This document shows positions 1-7,198 of a stretch of DNA of 64,000 nucleotides, in pieces. The position numbers were made by a program, and so were the translations under genes. Origin of the DNA: an uncultured Alphaproteobacteria bacterium (GTDB lineage Bacteria > Pseudomonadota > Alphaproteobacteria > Methylaequorales > Methylaequoraceae). Under the pieces are notes generated by a model, which worked only from the letters and a program-made list of their open reading frames with translations, was not told where the DNA came from and did not search any database. The DNA lies in NCBI GenBank assembly GCA_902547955.1, contig CACCPY010000008.1:1-64000 (forward strand), in the 5' to 3' direction. The stretch's first letter is position 1, and each line of letters starts with the position of its first letter.

Positions 1-1
1 C

Positions 2-211
2 TTACTTAAAAATACGAAAAAAAAATTGATTGAAAAGGGTTGTGATTGGATATTGGCAAATGAGGTGACAGATGACAATGCTTTTTTATCTGATAAAAAC
101 AAAATTTATTTTTTTGATCAAAAGAAAATCCATGAATGGTCCAAAATGAGAAAAAGAATGGTAGCATTAAAACTTACAAAAAAAATTGTTTCTTTTTTTA
201 AAAAAAAATAA
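2..211 (+). CDS. coaBC: Coenzyme A biosynthesis bifunctional protein CoaBC, C-terminal fragment
   Basis: This frame is open from the window edge, so the gene begins outside; about 69 residues remain. The segment [11 protein letters not shown] followed by a DxN...I stretch and a terminal helix matches the end of the CoaB (phosphopantothenoylcysteine synthetase) domain, where a 'DWIvANdV' motif is typical. CoaBC makes 4'-phosphopantetheine from phosphopantothenate and cysteine. It is followed 11 nt later by dut, the usual coaBC-dut order in proteobacteria, which supports the call. A TTG at 26 could be mistaken for a start, but the frame continues upstream of it. Confidence 0.8.
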   Translation, partial: LLKNTKKKLIEKGCDWILANEVTDDNAFLSDKNKIYFFDQKKIHEWSKMRKRMVALKLTKKIVSFFKKK

Positions 212-222
212 ATTATTTAATT

Positions 223-666
223 ATGAAAAAAATTTATTACAAAATCTTGGAAAATGGCTTAGAGCTTTATAATTTAAAAAGAGCGACAGAGGACAGTGCC
301 GGGTTCGATCTTGTTGCTGCAGTCAATAAAAAAATTACACTTAAACCAAACACAACTTTATTAATACCTACAGGATTTTCCATTCAACTACCAAAAGGTT
401 TTGAAGCTCAAGTTAGACCTAGATCAGGACTTGCTTTAAAGAATTCAATTACAGTGTTAAACACACCTGGTACAATAGATGCTGACTACAGAGGAGAGGT
501 TTGTGTTATTTTAATCAATCATGGAAAAAAGAAATTTGACATACTCAGGGGAATGAGAATAGCTCAAATAATTTTTATGGAGTTACCCAAAATCAAACTT
601 GAAAAGAAAAATAGACTTTCAAACACCAAAAGGGGAGAAGGTGGCTTTGGTTCAACAGGGACATAA
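223..666 (+). CDS. dut: dUTP diphosphatase (dUTPase)
   Basis: Homotrimeric dUTPase, 147 aa, hydrolysing dUTP to dUMP and PPi, which keeps uracil out of DNA and supplies dTMP synthesis. All five family motifs are visible: DSAGFDL (24-30), RPRSGLA (65-71), [10 protein letters not shown] (83-92), RGMRIAQ (109-115) and the C-terminal glycine-rich [10 protein letters not shown] (137-146) that closes over the substrate. The length is normal for the family. The ATG at 223 follows coaBC closely; the next gene starts 11 nt after its stop, so it lies in a tight co-directional run. Confidence 0.97.
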   Translation: MKKIYYKILENGLELYNLKRATEDSAGFDLVAAVNKKITLKPNTTLLIPTGFSIQLPKGFEAQVRPRSGLALKNSITVLNTPGTIDADYRGEVCVILINHGKKKFDILRGMRIAQIIFMELPKIKLEKKNRLSNTKRGEGGFGSTGT

Positions 667-677
667 TCGAGGAGAAA

Positions 678-1127
678 TTGTTTAAAATACAAAAAAGAAT
701 TATTTATGCAATAGAGGCTGTAATTGACATTGCACTTAATTCTGGGGTTAACCCGGTGCAAAATATATCTATCGCAAAAAGGCAAGGAATTCCCAAAAGA
801 TATTTAGAACAAACCCTTCAAACTTTGGTAAAAAGTAAAATTTTAGTTGCATCCAGAGGGCCAAACGGTGGTTATAGATTAGCCAAAGAAAGAAGAAAAA
901 TTATGGTCTCTGAAATCATTTTATCTGTTTCAAAATCAAGTGATTCAGAATTAAGGGATTATTACAACACCCAAATTTCAAAAGTTTTGATCGAACCGTT
1001 AATTAACAAAGTTACAAAAAAAAGCTTCGAGTTATTGAATAGTATTTCAGTAGAAGATATTTATAAATTAGCAACAAATAATAAAAATCAAAATTTAAAG
1101 AAGAGGAAAGTAGATTTTGTCATCTAA
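678..1127 (+). CDS. Rrf2-family transcriptional regulator without Fe-S cysteines
   Basis: 149-aa winged-helix protein of the Rrf2 family. The N-terminal helix pair, a 'IPKRYLEQTLQTLVKS' recognition region (about 38-53) and the wing signature RGPNGGYRLA (about 60-69) are clear. Unlike IscR, RsrR and NsrR it contains no cysteine at all, so it cannot hold an Fe-S cluster; in this it is like CymR, which controls cysteine metabolism in Gram-positives. The start is a TTG preceded by a GAGGAGA-type ribosome site. It overlaps cysK by 11 nt, so the two are probably translationally coupled and it may regulate cysK (inference). Confidence 0.85.
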   Translation: MFKIQKRIIYAIEAVIDIALNSGVNPVQNISIAKRQGIPKRYLEQTLQTLVKSKILVASRGPNGGYRLAKERRKIMVSEIILSVSKSSDSELRDYYNTQISKVLIEPLINKVTKKSFELLNSISVEDIYKLATNNKNQNLKKRKVDFVI

Positions 1128-2061
1128 AAAAAAAATATTTGATTCAATTGATGAAACGATTGGAAACACACCTATGGTAAAATTGAATAATATTTCTAAG
1201 AAATTCAATTTGTCTGGGAATATAATTGCCAAACTAGAGTTTTTTAACCCATTAGGTTCAGTGAAAGATAGGATTGGTTTAGCCATGATTGATGAAGCAG
1301 AAAAAAAAAATCTTGTTAATAAGGAGTCTGTTTTAATTGAAGCTACATCAGGAAATACAGGAATTGCACTTGCCTTTGTATGTGCTGCAAGAGGATACAA
1401 TCTTGTTCTAACTATGCCGAGTAGTATGTCAATTGAGAGAAGAAAAATGCTTAACTTTCTTGGAGCTAAAATTGTCTTAACACCTAAGGAGTTAGGCATG
1501 AATGGTGCAATTGAAGAAGCAAAAAAAATTTCAAGAAAGACAAAAAATAGTATTATTTTAGATCAATTTAAAAATCAAGCTAACCCTGAAATTCATTTCA
1601 AAACTACAGCACAGGAAATTTGGAATGACACTCAAGGTCAAATTGATTTTTTTATTGCTGGTGTTGGAACAGGTGGAACAATAAGTGGGGTGGGTAAATA
1701 CTTAAAGGGGAAAAAAAAAGGTATAAAGATCATTGCAGTTGAACCTGAAGACTCTGCAGTTATAAGTGGGGGAGAACCGGGGTCTCATTCAATACAAGGG
1801 ATAGGCGCGGGCTTCATTCCTAAAAATCTTAATTTGAAAGTAATAGATGAAGTTGTGCCTATTAGTAATACATCAGCATTTCAGTTTTCAAAGGCTTTGG
1901 GAAAATACGAAGGGATTGCAGGAGGAATTTCTTCTGGAGCAGTCCTAGCGGCAGCTGCAGAAATTCATGAAGATAAAAAAATGCATGAAAGGAATAGTGT
2001 TATAATTATCCCTTCCTTTGCTGAAAGATATCTATCAACTCAATTATTTAGTGAATTTTAA
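1117..2061 (+). CDS. cysK: Cysteine synthase (O-acetylserine sulfhydrylase)
   Basis: PLP fold-type II enzyme, 314 aa, making cysteine from O-acetylserine and sulfide. The PLP lysine is Lys50 in NPLGSVKDR; the substrate/cofactor loop TSGNTG is at 77-82; the phosphate-binding GTGGTISG is near 183-190. The chosen start is a TTG inside the end of the Rrf2 gene, giving an N-terminus (SIDETIGNTPMVKL) standard for CysK/CysM. CysK and CysM are hard to separate by eye. Sits between an Rrf2 regulator and a MoeB/ThiF-type enzyme, with overlaps on both sides, suggesting a sulfur-metabolism operon. Confidence 0.92.
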   Translation: MSSKKKIFDSIDETIGNTPMVKLNNISKKFNLSGNIIAKLEFFNPLGSVKDRIGLAMIDEAEKKNLVNKESVLIEATSGNTGIALAFVCAARGYNLVLTMPSSMSIERRKMLNFLGAKIVLTPKELGMNGAIEEAKKISRKTKNSIILDQFKNQANPEIHFKTTAQEIWNDTQGQIDFFIAGVGTGGTISGVGKYLKGKKKGIKIIAVEPEDSAVISGGEPGSHSIQGIGAGFIPKNLNLKVIDEVVPISNTSAFQFSKALGKYEGIAGGISSGAVLAAAAEIHEDKKMHERNSVIIIPSFAERYLSTQLFSEF

Positions 2062-2822
2062 TGATGATAAATATAAGTGAAAAAAATTTCGAAAAGTATT
2101 CTCGACAAATTATGATGGAGAAAATTGGTGTTAGTGGTCAAAAAAAAATAATGAAGTCATCTATTTGTATAATTGGTTGTGGTGGTTTAGGAACAACAAC
2201 TGCACAGTATCTAGCTATGACTGGAGTAGGGAAAATACTTTTAGTAGATTTTGATAATATTGAATTGAGTAATTTAAACAGGCAGATATCTTTTTTAGAA
2301 ACAGACATTGGTAAAAATAAGGCTGAAATACTAAAGAAAAATATTCTTAAAATTAATGCAGAAGTAGATGTAAGTATTATCAAAAAAAAAATAACAAAAC
2401 GAAATATCAATTTATTTTTTGACAAATCTCAATTTATAATTGACTGCTCGGATAATTTTGAAACAAGATTTCTGATAAATGAGTACTGTTTTAGAAAAAA
2501 AAAAATTTTAGTTTCAGCCGCACTTCAAAATTTTGATGTTCAAGTATCGTCGTTTAAAGCTTGGGCTAGTAAAAAAAATCCATGCTACGAATGCATTTTC
2601 CCGAAATTCTCTGATGCGGACATTTTGAATTGTGATCAAATGGGAATAGTTTCACCAATAGCAGGGTTTGGTGGAATAATGCAAGCAATTACCGTCGTAA
2701 ATATAATTCTTGGGTGCAAAAACAAAATTTTTAGAGAATTAATTATCTTTGACGGATTTACGAGAGACATGAAAAAGATAAGAATCGAAAAAAATGTTAA
2801 ATGTAAAATCTGTAAGTGCTAG
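2061..2822 (+). CDS. moeB: MoeB/ThiF-family sulfur-carrier adenylyltransferase
   Basis: E1-like enzyme, 253 aa, that adenylates the C-terminal Gly-Gly of a small sulfur-carrier protein (MoaD or ThiS type). Seen: YSRQIMMEKIG near 13-23, the nucleotide-binding GCGGLG at 39-44, the SNLNRQ arginine motif near 70-75, and paired zinc cysteines PCYEC (about 172) and CKICKC (248-253). There is no rhodanese domain. The start ATG overlaps the cysK stop in TAATG. The coaBC-dut-moeB neighbourhood is common in alphaproteobacteria, here with rrf2-cysK inserted. Its carrier protein is not in the window, so MoeB versus ThiF cannot be settled. Confidence 0.85.
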   Translation: MMINISEKNFEKYSRQIMMEKIGVSGQKKIMKSSICIIGCGGLGTTTAQYLAMTGVGKILLVDFDNIELSNLNRQISFLETDIGKNKAEILKKNILKINAEVDVSIIKKKITKRNINLFFDKSQFIIDCSDNFETRFLINEYCFRKKKILVSAALQNFDVQVSSFKAWASKKNPCYECIFPKFSDADILNCDQMGIVSPIAGFGGIMQAITVVNIILGCKNKIFRELIIFDGFTRDMKKIRIEKNVKCKICKC

Positions 2823-3817
2823 TATTCAGTTTTTTTTATTTTCACTAAATCTGGTGGTGTCTTTTGTCTCAAGAAATAATTAATATTTTTGAATACTCTC
2901 TCTCCCATAGCAATTCTACTTTCCTTTGTTGCAGAGCTAATATGTGGTAAAAGTACCACATTATCAGAATCAAATAATTTTTGTGTAATCTGGGGTTCAT
3001 GCTCAAAAACATCTAAGCCAGCCCCTCCAATTTTTTTTTTAAATAATGAGTCCGCCAACGCCTGCTCATCGATTATTTCACCTCTTGAAGTATTTATCAC
3101 TATACAATTTTTTTTTAGCAATCTTATTCTTTTTTTTGACAGAAGATGGAATGTTTCAGCAGTAAAAGGACAATGTATTGAAATAATATCCATTTTAGAA
3201 ATCATTTGGTCTAAACTACCCCAAAACTTTGCTTTAAATTGAGTTTCAATTTTTTTACTGTGTCTTTTTCTATTGTGATAATTAATTTCCATACCAATTG
3301 TATTTAAGCGCTTTGCAACTGCAGTTCCAATTCTTCCCATCCCTATAATACCAACTTTTTTACCCTGTAATTTTTCTCCAAGGTTTTCACTTGGCCCCCA
3401 TCCTGTCCAAATCCTATTCATTATTTTTTGTTGGGCAACATTAATTTTCCTGCAGATCATTAGTATCATTGTTAAAACTAGATCTGCAGTATCTTCTGTA
3501 AGTACATCTGGAGTGTTAGTAACCATTAGTTTTCTCTCTTTGGCAGTTGTTAAGTCAATATTGTCAACACCATTACCAAAATTTGCGATTAACTTAAGCT
3601 TGGAGCCAGATTTAATGATTGAAGCATCTATGGTATCTGATACACAAGGAACTAAAATATCAACATTTTGAACTTTTTTCTTAAGATCTTTATAAGAATA
3701 CTTTTTATCATTTTTATTAAAAATTACTGAAAAATTGTTTTCTAATTTTTTTTCTATCTTTTCAGGTAGTTTTCTTGTAATGAGAATAATGACTTTTTTA
3801 AAATTTTTATCATTCAT
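2819..3817 (-). CDS. D-2-hydroxyacid dehydrogenase (glyoxylate/hydroxypyruvate reductase type)
   Basis: 332-aa NAD(P)-dependent D-isomer 2-hydroxyacid dehydrogenase. The NAD-binding GMGRIG is at 159-164; the catalytic triad is visible as Arg245 (NTSRGEIID), Glu274 (DVFEHEP) and His292 (LLPHISSAT). The AANFGNGVDNID region near 79-88 is typical of the GyaR/GhrB branch, so reduction of glyoxylate or hydroxypyruvate is likely, but substrate is not determined by sequence. Converges on moeB with a 4-nt overlap. Its 5' end overlaps the divergent SH3-protein gene by about 38 nt. Confidence 0.88.
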   Translation of the reverse strand: MNDKNFKKVIILITRKLPEKIEKKLENNFSVIFNKNDKKYSYKDLKKKVQNVDILVPCVSDTIDASIIKSGSKLKLIANFGNGVDNIDLTTAKERKLMVTNTPDVLTEDTADLVLTMILMICRKINVAQQKIMNRIWTGWGPSENLGEKLQGKKVGIIGMGRIGTAVAKRLNTIGMEINYHNRKRHSKKIETQFKAKFWGSLDQMISKMDIISIHCPFTAETFHLLSKKRIRLLKKNCIVINTSRGEIIDEQALADSLFKKKIGGAGLDVFEHEPQITQKLFDSDNVVLLPHISSATKESRIAMGERVFKNINYFLRQKTPPDLVKIKKTEY

Positions 3818-4250
3818 TTTAATATTGATTATAACACCAAATACTTCTGCAGGGCTTAAAAAAAATAAATATTTATCAACTAAATATAATGAAGTTAACT
3901 TAAGAAATGGTCCCGGTTTAAGTCAACTTATATTATTTAAAATATTAGCAAAAGGTTACCCTTTAGAAATCAAAGAAAAGTATGAAAATTGGTATAAAGT
4001 CACAGATTACAAAAATAGGGTTGGATGGGTTTCGAAAACACAGCTTTCAAAAAGTAGTTATGGAATTTTAACCAAAAATATTGAAAAGCTTTACAAATTT
4101 CCAAGCTATAGCTCCAAACAATTAGCATTAGTAAAATCAGGATACATACTAAAAATTTTGAAGTGTAAAGTGGATTGGTGTAAAGTTCAAGATCCAAAGG
4201 TATCAGGGTGGATATTAAAGAAATCTCTTTGGGGGGGTGTTAATGATTGA
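3780..4250 (+). CDS. Exported SH3-like (bacterial SH3b) domain protein
   Basis: About 156 aa from the ATG at 3780; an upstream in-frame ATG at 3735 would add 15 residues before the signal peptide and is less likely. Residues 1-24 form a signal peptide (hydrophobic LKFLSFILILIITPNTSAG). Two SH3b-like repeats follow: one with NLRNGPGLSQ...GYPLEI...WYKV...GWVSKTQL (about 38-90), the other with LVKSGYILKILKC..WCKV...GWILKKSLWG. Such proteins are periplasmic and often bind peptidoglycan, but the function here is unknown. It ends in an 11-nt overlap with the convergent DUF3501 gene. Confidence 0.8.
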   Translation: MRIMTFLKFLSFILILIITPNTSAGLKKNKYLSTKYNEVNLRNGPGLSQLILFKILAKGYPLEIKEKYENWYKVTDYKNRVGWVSKTQLSKSSYGILTKNIEKLYKFPSYSSKQLALVKSGYILKILKCKVDWCKVQDPKVSGWILKKSLWGGVND

Positions 4251-4836
4251 TGTCAAAATCGTTGGATAATTCATTTATCGATGCCTTGGAAATCTCACTA
4301 AAGTGTTTATAATTTGGATGATCAAACCCAATGATGACATCTGTATCACCTTTGATGAAAAGCTGAACTAAATCTTCGTCAAACTTAAAATGTAAAAAAT
4401 GTACAGAGGATGCTTTGCCATCTTCGGATGTTCTGTCAGTATCATCTTCAGGCATAGCCACAACTTTTTTATCACCTATTTTGATAAATGTCGTGTTTTC
4501 GATACCCCCAACGGAATTGAGAAAATCTTTTCTTCTCTTTTCGTTATCGATCTCAAACATTAATGTAGCCACTAACTCCTTACCCTTTGGAACTAGTGGG
4601 TTGTAAGCTTTTATTTCATCTTTTAGCTGTTCTGTACCACCTCTTTCTATATATAGCATTTCTTGAATCTGATAAATCATGGTTTGATAACATTCAAAAT
4701 AAAATGTTGCGTGTGGCCCAACAGGTATTCTTCTATTTTTTTTAATAACAGAAATATTTTTTTTTATGTTATTACGTTCTTTGATATAGTTGTCAATGTC
4801 AATGACGTCTTCTTCTTTGATTTCGAACTTTCTCAT
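4240..4836 (-). CDS. DUF3501 family protein
   Basis: 198 aa, cytoplasmic, no membrane segment. It matches my memory of DUF3501: N-terminal IxDIxNYIKER, a conserved RRIPVGPHATFYFECYQTM region (about 36-54), a Q..EML.IE segment and a central E..AYNPLVPKGKEL. Its biochemical role is unknown. DUF3501 is habitually encoded beside rubrerythrin and a GlpC-like Fe-S protein, exactly the neighbours here, suggesting part of a peroxide- or iron-stress module. The gap to the upstream Fe-S gene is 17 nt, so one transcript is likely. Confidence 0.8.
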   Translation of the reverse strand: MRKFEIKEEDVIDIDNYIKERNNIKKNISVIKKNRRIPVGPHATFYFECYQTMIYQIQEMLYIERGGTEQLKDEIKAYNPLVPKGKELVATLMFEIDNEKRRKDFLNSVGGIENTTFIKIGDKKVVAMPEDDTDRTSEDGKASSVHFLHFKFDEDLVQLFIKGDTDVIIGFDHPNYKHFSEISKASINELSNDFDINH

Positions 4837-4853
4837 GATGCAAAATTCCTTTT

Positions 4854-6185
4854 TTAATAGATTGATTTTATAAAGATTTCGAGTGGATGAGATAGAATTT
4901 TAGCTTCGTTACTTTCTATCTTATCCATACCCTGTTTAATGTGTGTTCCGGCAAGGGGACATTCCGAAACGACATATTTATTATTATTTTGAATGGCCTT
5001 TCTTGAAACTGGTTTACCAACTTTTATAGCCATTTCAAAATTATCTTTTTTTACTCCCCAAGATCCTCCGTGTCCAGAACATCTCTCTATTACGTCTAAC
5101 TTAATATTGGGAATCATTTTTAAAAGTTCTGTAGCTTTTTGTCCGATATTCTGGGCTCTTGAGTGACACGAAATATGAAGACTTACTGATTCGCTTTCAT
5201 CGATTGGTTTTATTAAATCTTTTAATGAGTTATCGTTTATAAAACTAACTAAATATTCACAAATATCATAAGTGTTTTGAGATAAATGTTTGATATCTTC
5301 AGAATTGGGAACCAACAGGGGCCATTCGTATTTAATCATTAAAGTGCATGAGGGGACTATTGATAAAACTTTATAACCTTCATCAATGTACTGTTTTAGT
5401 TTTAAGCTTGTTTCTTTTGCCTTGTTGGTTACAGACTTAATATCGCCACCTTCAAGCTGAGGCATACCACAGCACATTTCATAAAAAAATTTATTTTCAA
5501 TTCCAAGTTTATTAAATAACTCTTTGGCAACTAAACCCAAGTTTGGGTTATTGTAATTAACAAAACAAGTTGGGAACAAGATCACTTTTTCCTTACCTTC
5601 AACGCTGACTTCCTTTTGTCTTTTTTCAATAGTTTCCATTAGGGTATCTTTGTGAAACTTTGGTAAGTCCGCTTCCCTGTCAATCTTTAAAAGTGTCTCC
5701 ATTATTGGTCTGGTGACTTTGTTTGATGTCTTAGTTGACCAATTTGCTAGGTTGGAAAACTTTGAAAAAAATTTTCCGTTTCTATCAGTTTTCGTTAATT
5801 GATCGTCTACAAAACTGTTCTTCTTTTGTTTCCTTTCTAAAACTCTGTATCTAAGCATTAAATGGGGGAAATCTAAATCAAACTCGTGAGGAGGAACGTA
5901 AGGACATTTAGTCAGGAAACACATATCGCAAAGAGTGCAAGCATCAACAACTGGTTTAAAGTTTTTACTATCTACTGTATCAAGCTCACCGGATTTAGAA
6001 TCATCTATCAAATCGAAGAGCTTTGGAAAACTTTCACATAAGTTGAAGCATCTCCTACATCCATGACAAATGTCGAAAACTCTTCTAAGCTCTTTATCTA
6101 AAAGCTTTTCGTCAGTAAAATCTGGGTTCTCCCAATCAAGTGGATGGCGGATCGGTGCCCCAAGGCTTCCTTCTTTCACAGTCAT
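4854..6185 (-). CDS. GlpC/HdrD-like Fe-S protein (two 4Fe-4S clusters, two CCG domains)
   Basis: 443 aa. The N-terminal third has two ferredoxin-type cysteine clusters, CHGCRRCFNLCES (about 41-53) and CTLCDMCFLTKCPY (about 82-95). The C-terminal half carries two cysteine-rich CCG domains of the heterodisulfide-reductase/GlpC type, one with MCCGMPQLEGGD and one with RCSGHGGSWG, plus SCHSRAQNIG. Such proteins pass electrons between a soluble donor and a partner oxidoreductase. No FAD-linked dehydrogenase partner is adjacent; the companions are rubrerythrin and DUF3501, so it may feed electrons into peroxide reduction (inference). The gap to rubrerythrin is about 50 nt. Confidence 0.85.
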   Translation of the reverse strand: MTVKEGSLGAPIRHPLDWENPDFTDEKLLDKELRRVFDICHGCRRCFNLCESFPKLFDLIDDSKSGELDTVDSKNFKPVVDACTLCDMCFLTKCPYVPPHEFDLDFPHLMLRYRVLERKQKKNSFVDDQLTKTDRNGKFFSKFSNLANWSTKTSNKVTRPIMETLLKIDREADLPKFHKDTLMETIEKRQKEVSVEGKEKVILFPTCFVNYNNPNLGLVAKELFNKLGIENKFFYEMCCGMPQLEGGDIKSVTNKAKETSLKLKQYIDEGYKVLSIVPSCTLMIKYEWPLLVPNSEDIKHLSQNTYDICEYLVSFINDNSLKDLIKPIDESESVSLHISCHSRAQNIGQKATELLKMIPNIKLDVIERCSGHGGSWGVKKDNFEMAIKVGKPVSRKAIQNNNKYVVSECPLAGTHIKQGMDKIESNEAKILSHPLEIFIKSIY

Positions 6186-6235
6186 ATACTACAAAACTCA
6201 TTGAGGGGAGTTTTCAAAACTCCCCAAATTTGAGA

Positions 6236-6652
6236 TTAGCCCATATCGTCTAAAGTTCTCTGAAATTTACCAGCGTGAGATTTCTCCGCTTTAGCTAAAG
6301 TTTCGAACCAATCTGCGATCTCGTCGAAGCCCTCATCTCTTGCAGTTTTAGCCATACCAGGATACATATCTGTATATTCATGAGTTTCTCCAGCGATTGC
6401 AGCTTTTAGATTATCTGAAGTATTACCGATAGGTTCCCCAGTTGCAGGGTCGCCTACTTCCTCAAGAAATTCTAAATGACCGTGAGCATGGCCAGTTTCT
6501 CCCTCAGCAGTTGATCTAAAAACAGCGGCAACATCGTTGTGACCTTCGACGTCAGCTTTTTGTGCAAAGTACAAGTACCGTCTATTGGCTTGTGATTCTC
6601 CAGCAAAGGCTGCCTTTAGGTTTTCTTCAGTTTTACTACCTTTAAGTGACAT
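6236..6652 (-). CDS. rbr: Rubrerythrin, diiron domain only
   Basis: About 138 aa. The start at 6652 is chosen over an upstream in-frame codon because GGAGGT lies 5 nt before it. A four-helix-bundle diiron protein: ligand motifs include [33 protein letters not shown] and AEKSHAGKF. There is no C-terminal rubredoxin domain, so it is the short sulerythrin-like form and needs an external electron donor; the next gene downstream is a two-cluster Fe-S protein. Rubrerythrins reduce hydrogen peroxide. The promoter carries two Fur-superfamily-like boxes. Confidence 0.92.
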   Translation of the reverse strand: MSLKGSKTEENLKAAFAGESQANRRYLYFAQKADVEGHNDVAAVFRSTAEGETGHAHGHLEFLEEVGDPATGEPIGNTSDNLKAAIAGETHEYTDMYPGMAKTARDEGFDEIADWFETLAKAEKSHAGKFQRTLDDMG

Positions 6653-6680
6653 ATTTACCTCCAAAGTTAATGTTTGTTAT

Positions 6681-6709
6681 AATATAGTAGAATTGTATAA
6701 AAGTATCAA
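6681..6709 (-). promoter_or_regulatory. Sigma70-type promoter of rubrerythrin operon
   Basis: Reading leftward: -35 TTGATA (6704-6709), 17-nt spacer, -10 TATATT (6681-6686). It places the transcript start about 20 nt before the GGAGGT ribosome site of rubrerythrin. Confidence 0.6.
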
Positions 6710-6713
6710 TACT

Positions 6714-6734
6714 AAATTAGAATAATTCTAATTT
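6714..6734. promoter_or_regulatory. Perfect palindromic Fur-superfamily operator (Irr/PerR-type)
   Basis: A perfect inverted repeat: arm AAATTAGAAT, one central A, then the exact complement arm. The inner TTAGAAT-N-ATTCTAA has the 7-1-7 design of PerR boxes and resembles the Irr iron-control element. It sits just upstream of the rubrerythrin -35 and about 20 nt past the end of the Irr/PerR-like gene that may encode its binder. Confidence 0.7.
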
Positions 6735-6736
6735 AC

Positions 6737-6755
6737 GATAATGATAATCAATATC
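6737..6755. promoter_or_regulatory. Fur-box-like sequence upstream of rubrerythrin
   Basis: GATAATGATAATCAATATC agrees with the classical E. coli 19-bp Fur consensus at 18 of 19 positions. It lies 2 nt beyond the TTAGAAT palindrome and overlaps the stop of the Irr/PerR-like gene. The rubrerythrin promoter may thus respond to two Fur-family proteins. Confidence 0.55.
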
Positions 6756-7170
6756 ATTCAGTTAGGTTTACGACTATCTCGATAGAATCTAGTTTTTTAC
6801 CGTTCGGTATTTTGGGTAATTTTGAAATTTTAATATTTTTTGATTCAATATCAATTAATGTTGATGAGTTCTTGCAAAAAAAATGGTGATGTGAAGTTGT
6901 GTTGGTATCAAAATAAATTTTATTGCAAGAAGTTTTAACAGATTTAACAATACCATTTTCTGTTAACTGGTTTAAGCAGTTGTAAACAGTTGCTAAAGAA
7001 ATGTTTAGTCCTAATTTTTCAATTTTATTATGAACATCTTCAACGGTGAAGTGATTATTTCCCTCACTAAACAGTATTTTTATTATATCCACCCTTTGCT
7101 TTGTTGTTTTTAGTGGTGAATTTTTTAGTGACTGCAAAGCCTTTTTTATATACTCGTTAGATGTCATCAT
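6754..7170 (-). CDS. Fur-family regulator, Irr/PerR-like
   Basis: 138 aa: an N-terminal winged helix (TTKQRVDIIKILF near 22-34, then a recognition helix SLATVYNCLNQL at 58-69) and a short dimerisation domain. Residues 92-99 read TSHHHFFC; the triple histidine recalls Irr. The CxxC pairs that bind structural zinc in PerR/Zur are absent (only single cysteines at 65, 82 and 99). Irr is the haem-status iron regulator of alphaproteobacteria; PerR-like function is the alternative. It sits directly upstream of the rubrerythrin operon and its palindromic box, so it is probably their local regulator (inference). Confidence 0.82.
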   Translation of the reverse strand: MMTSNEYIKKALQSLKNSPLKTTKQRVDIIKILFSEGNNHFTVEDVHNKIEKLGLNISLATVYNCLNQLTENGIVKSVKTSCNKIYFDTNTTSHHHFFCKNSSTLIDIESKNIKISKLPKIPNGKKLDSIEIVVNLTE

Positions 7171-7198
7171 AATTATATATTAGTTTAAAAAAAAAAAA

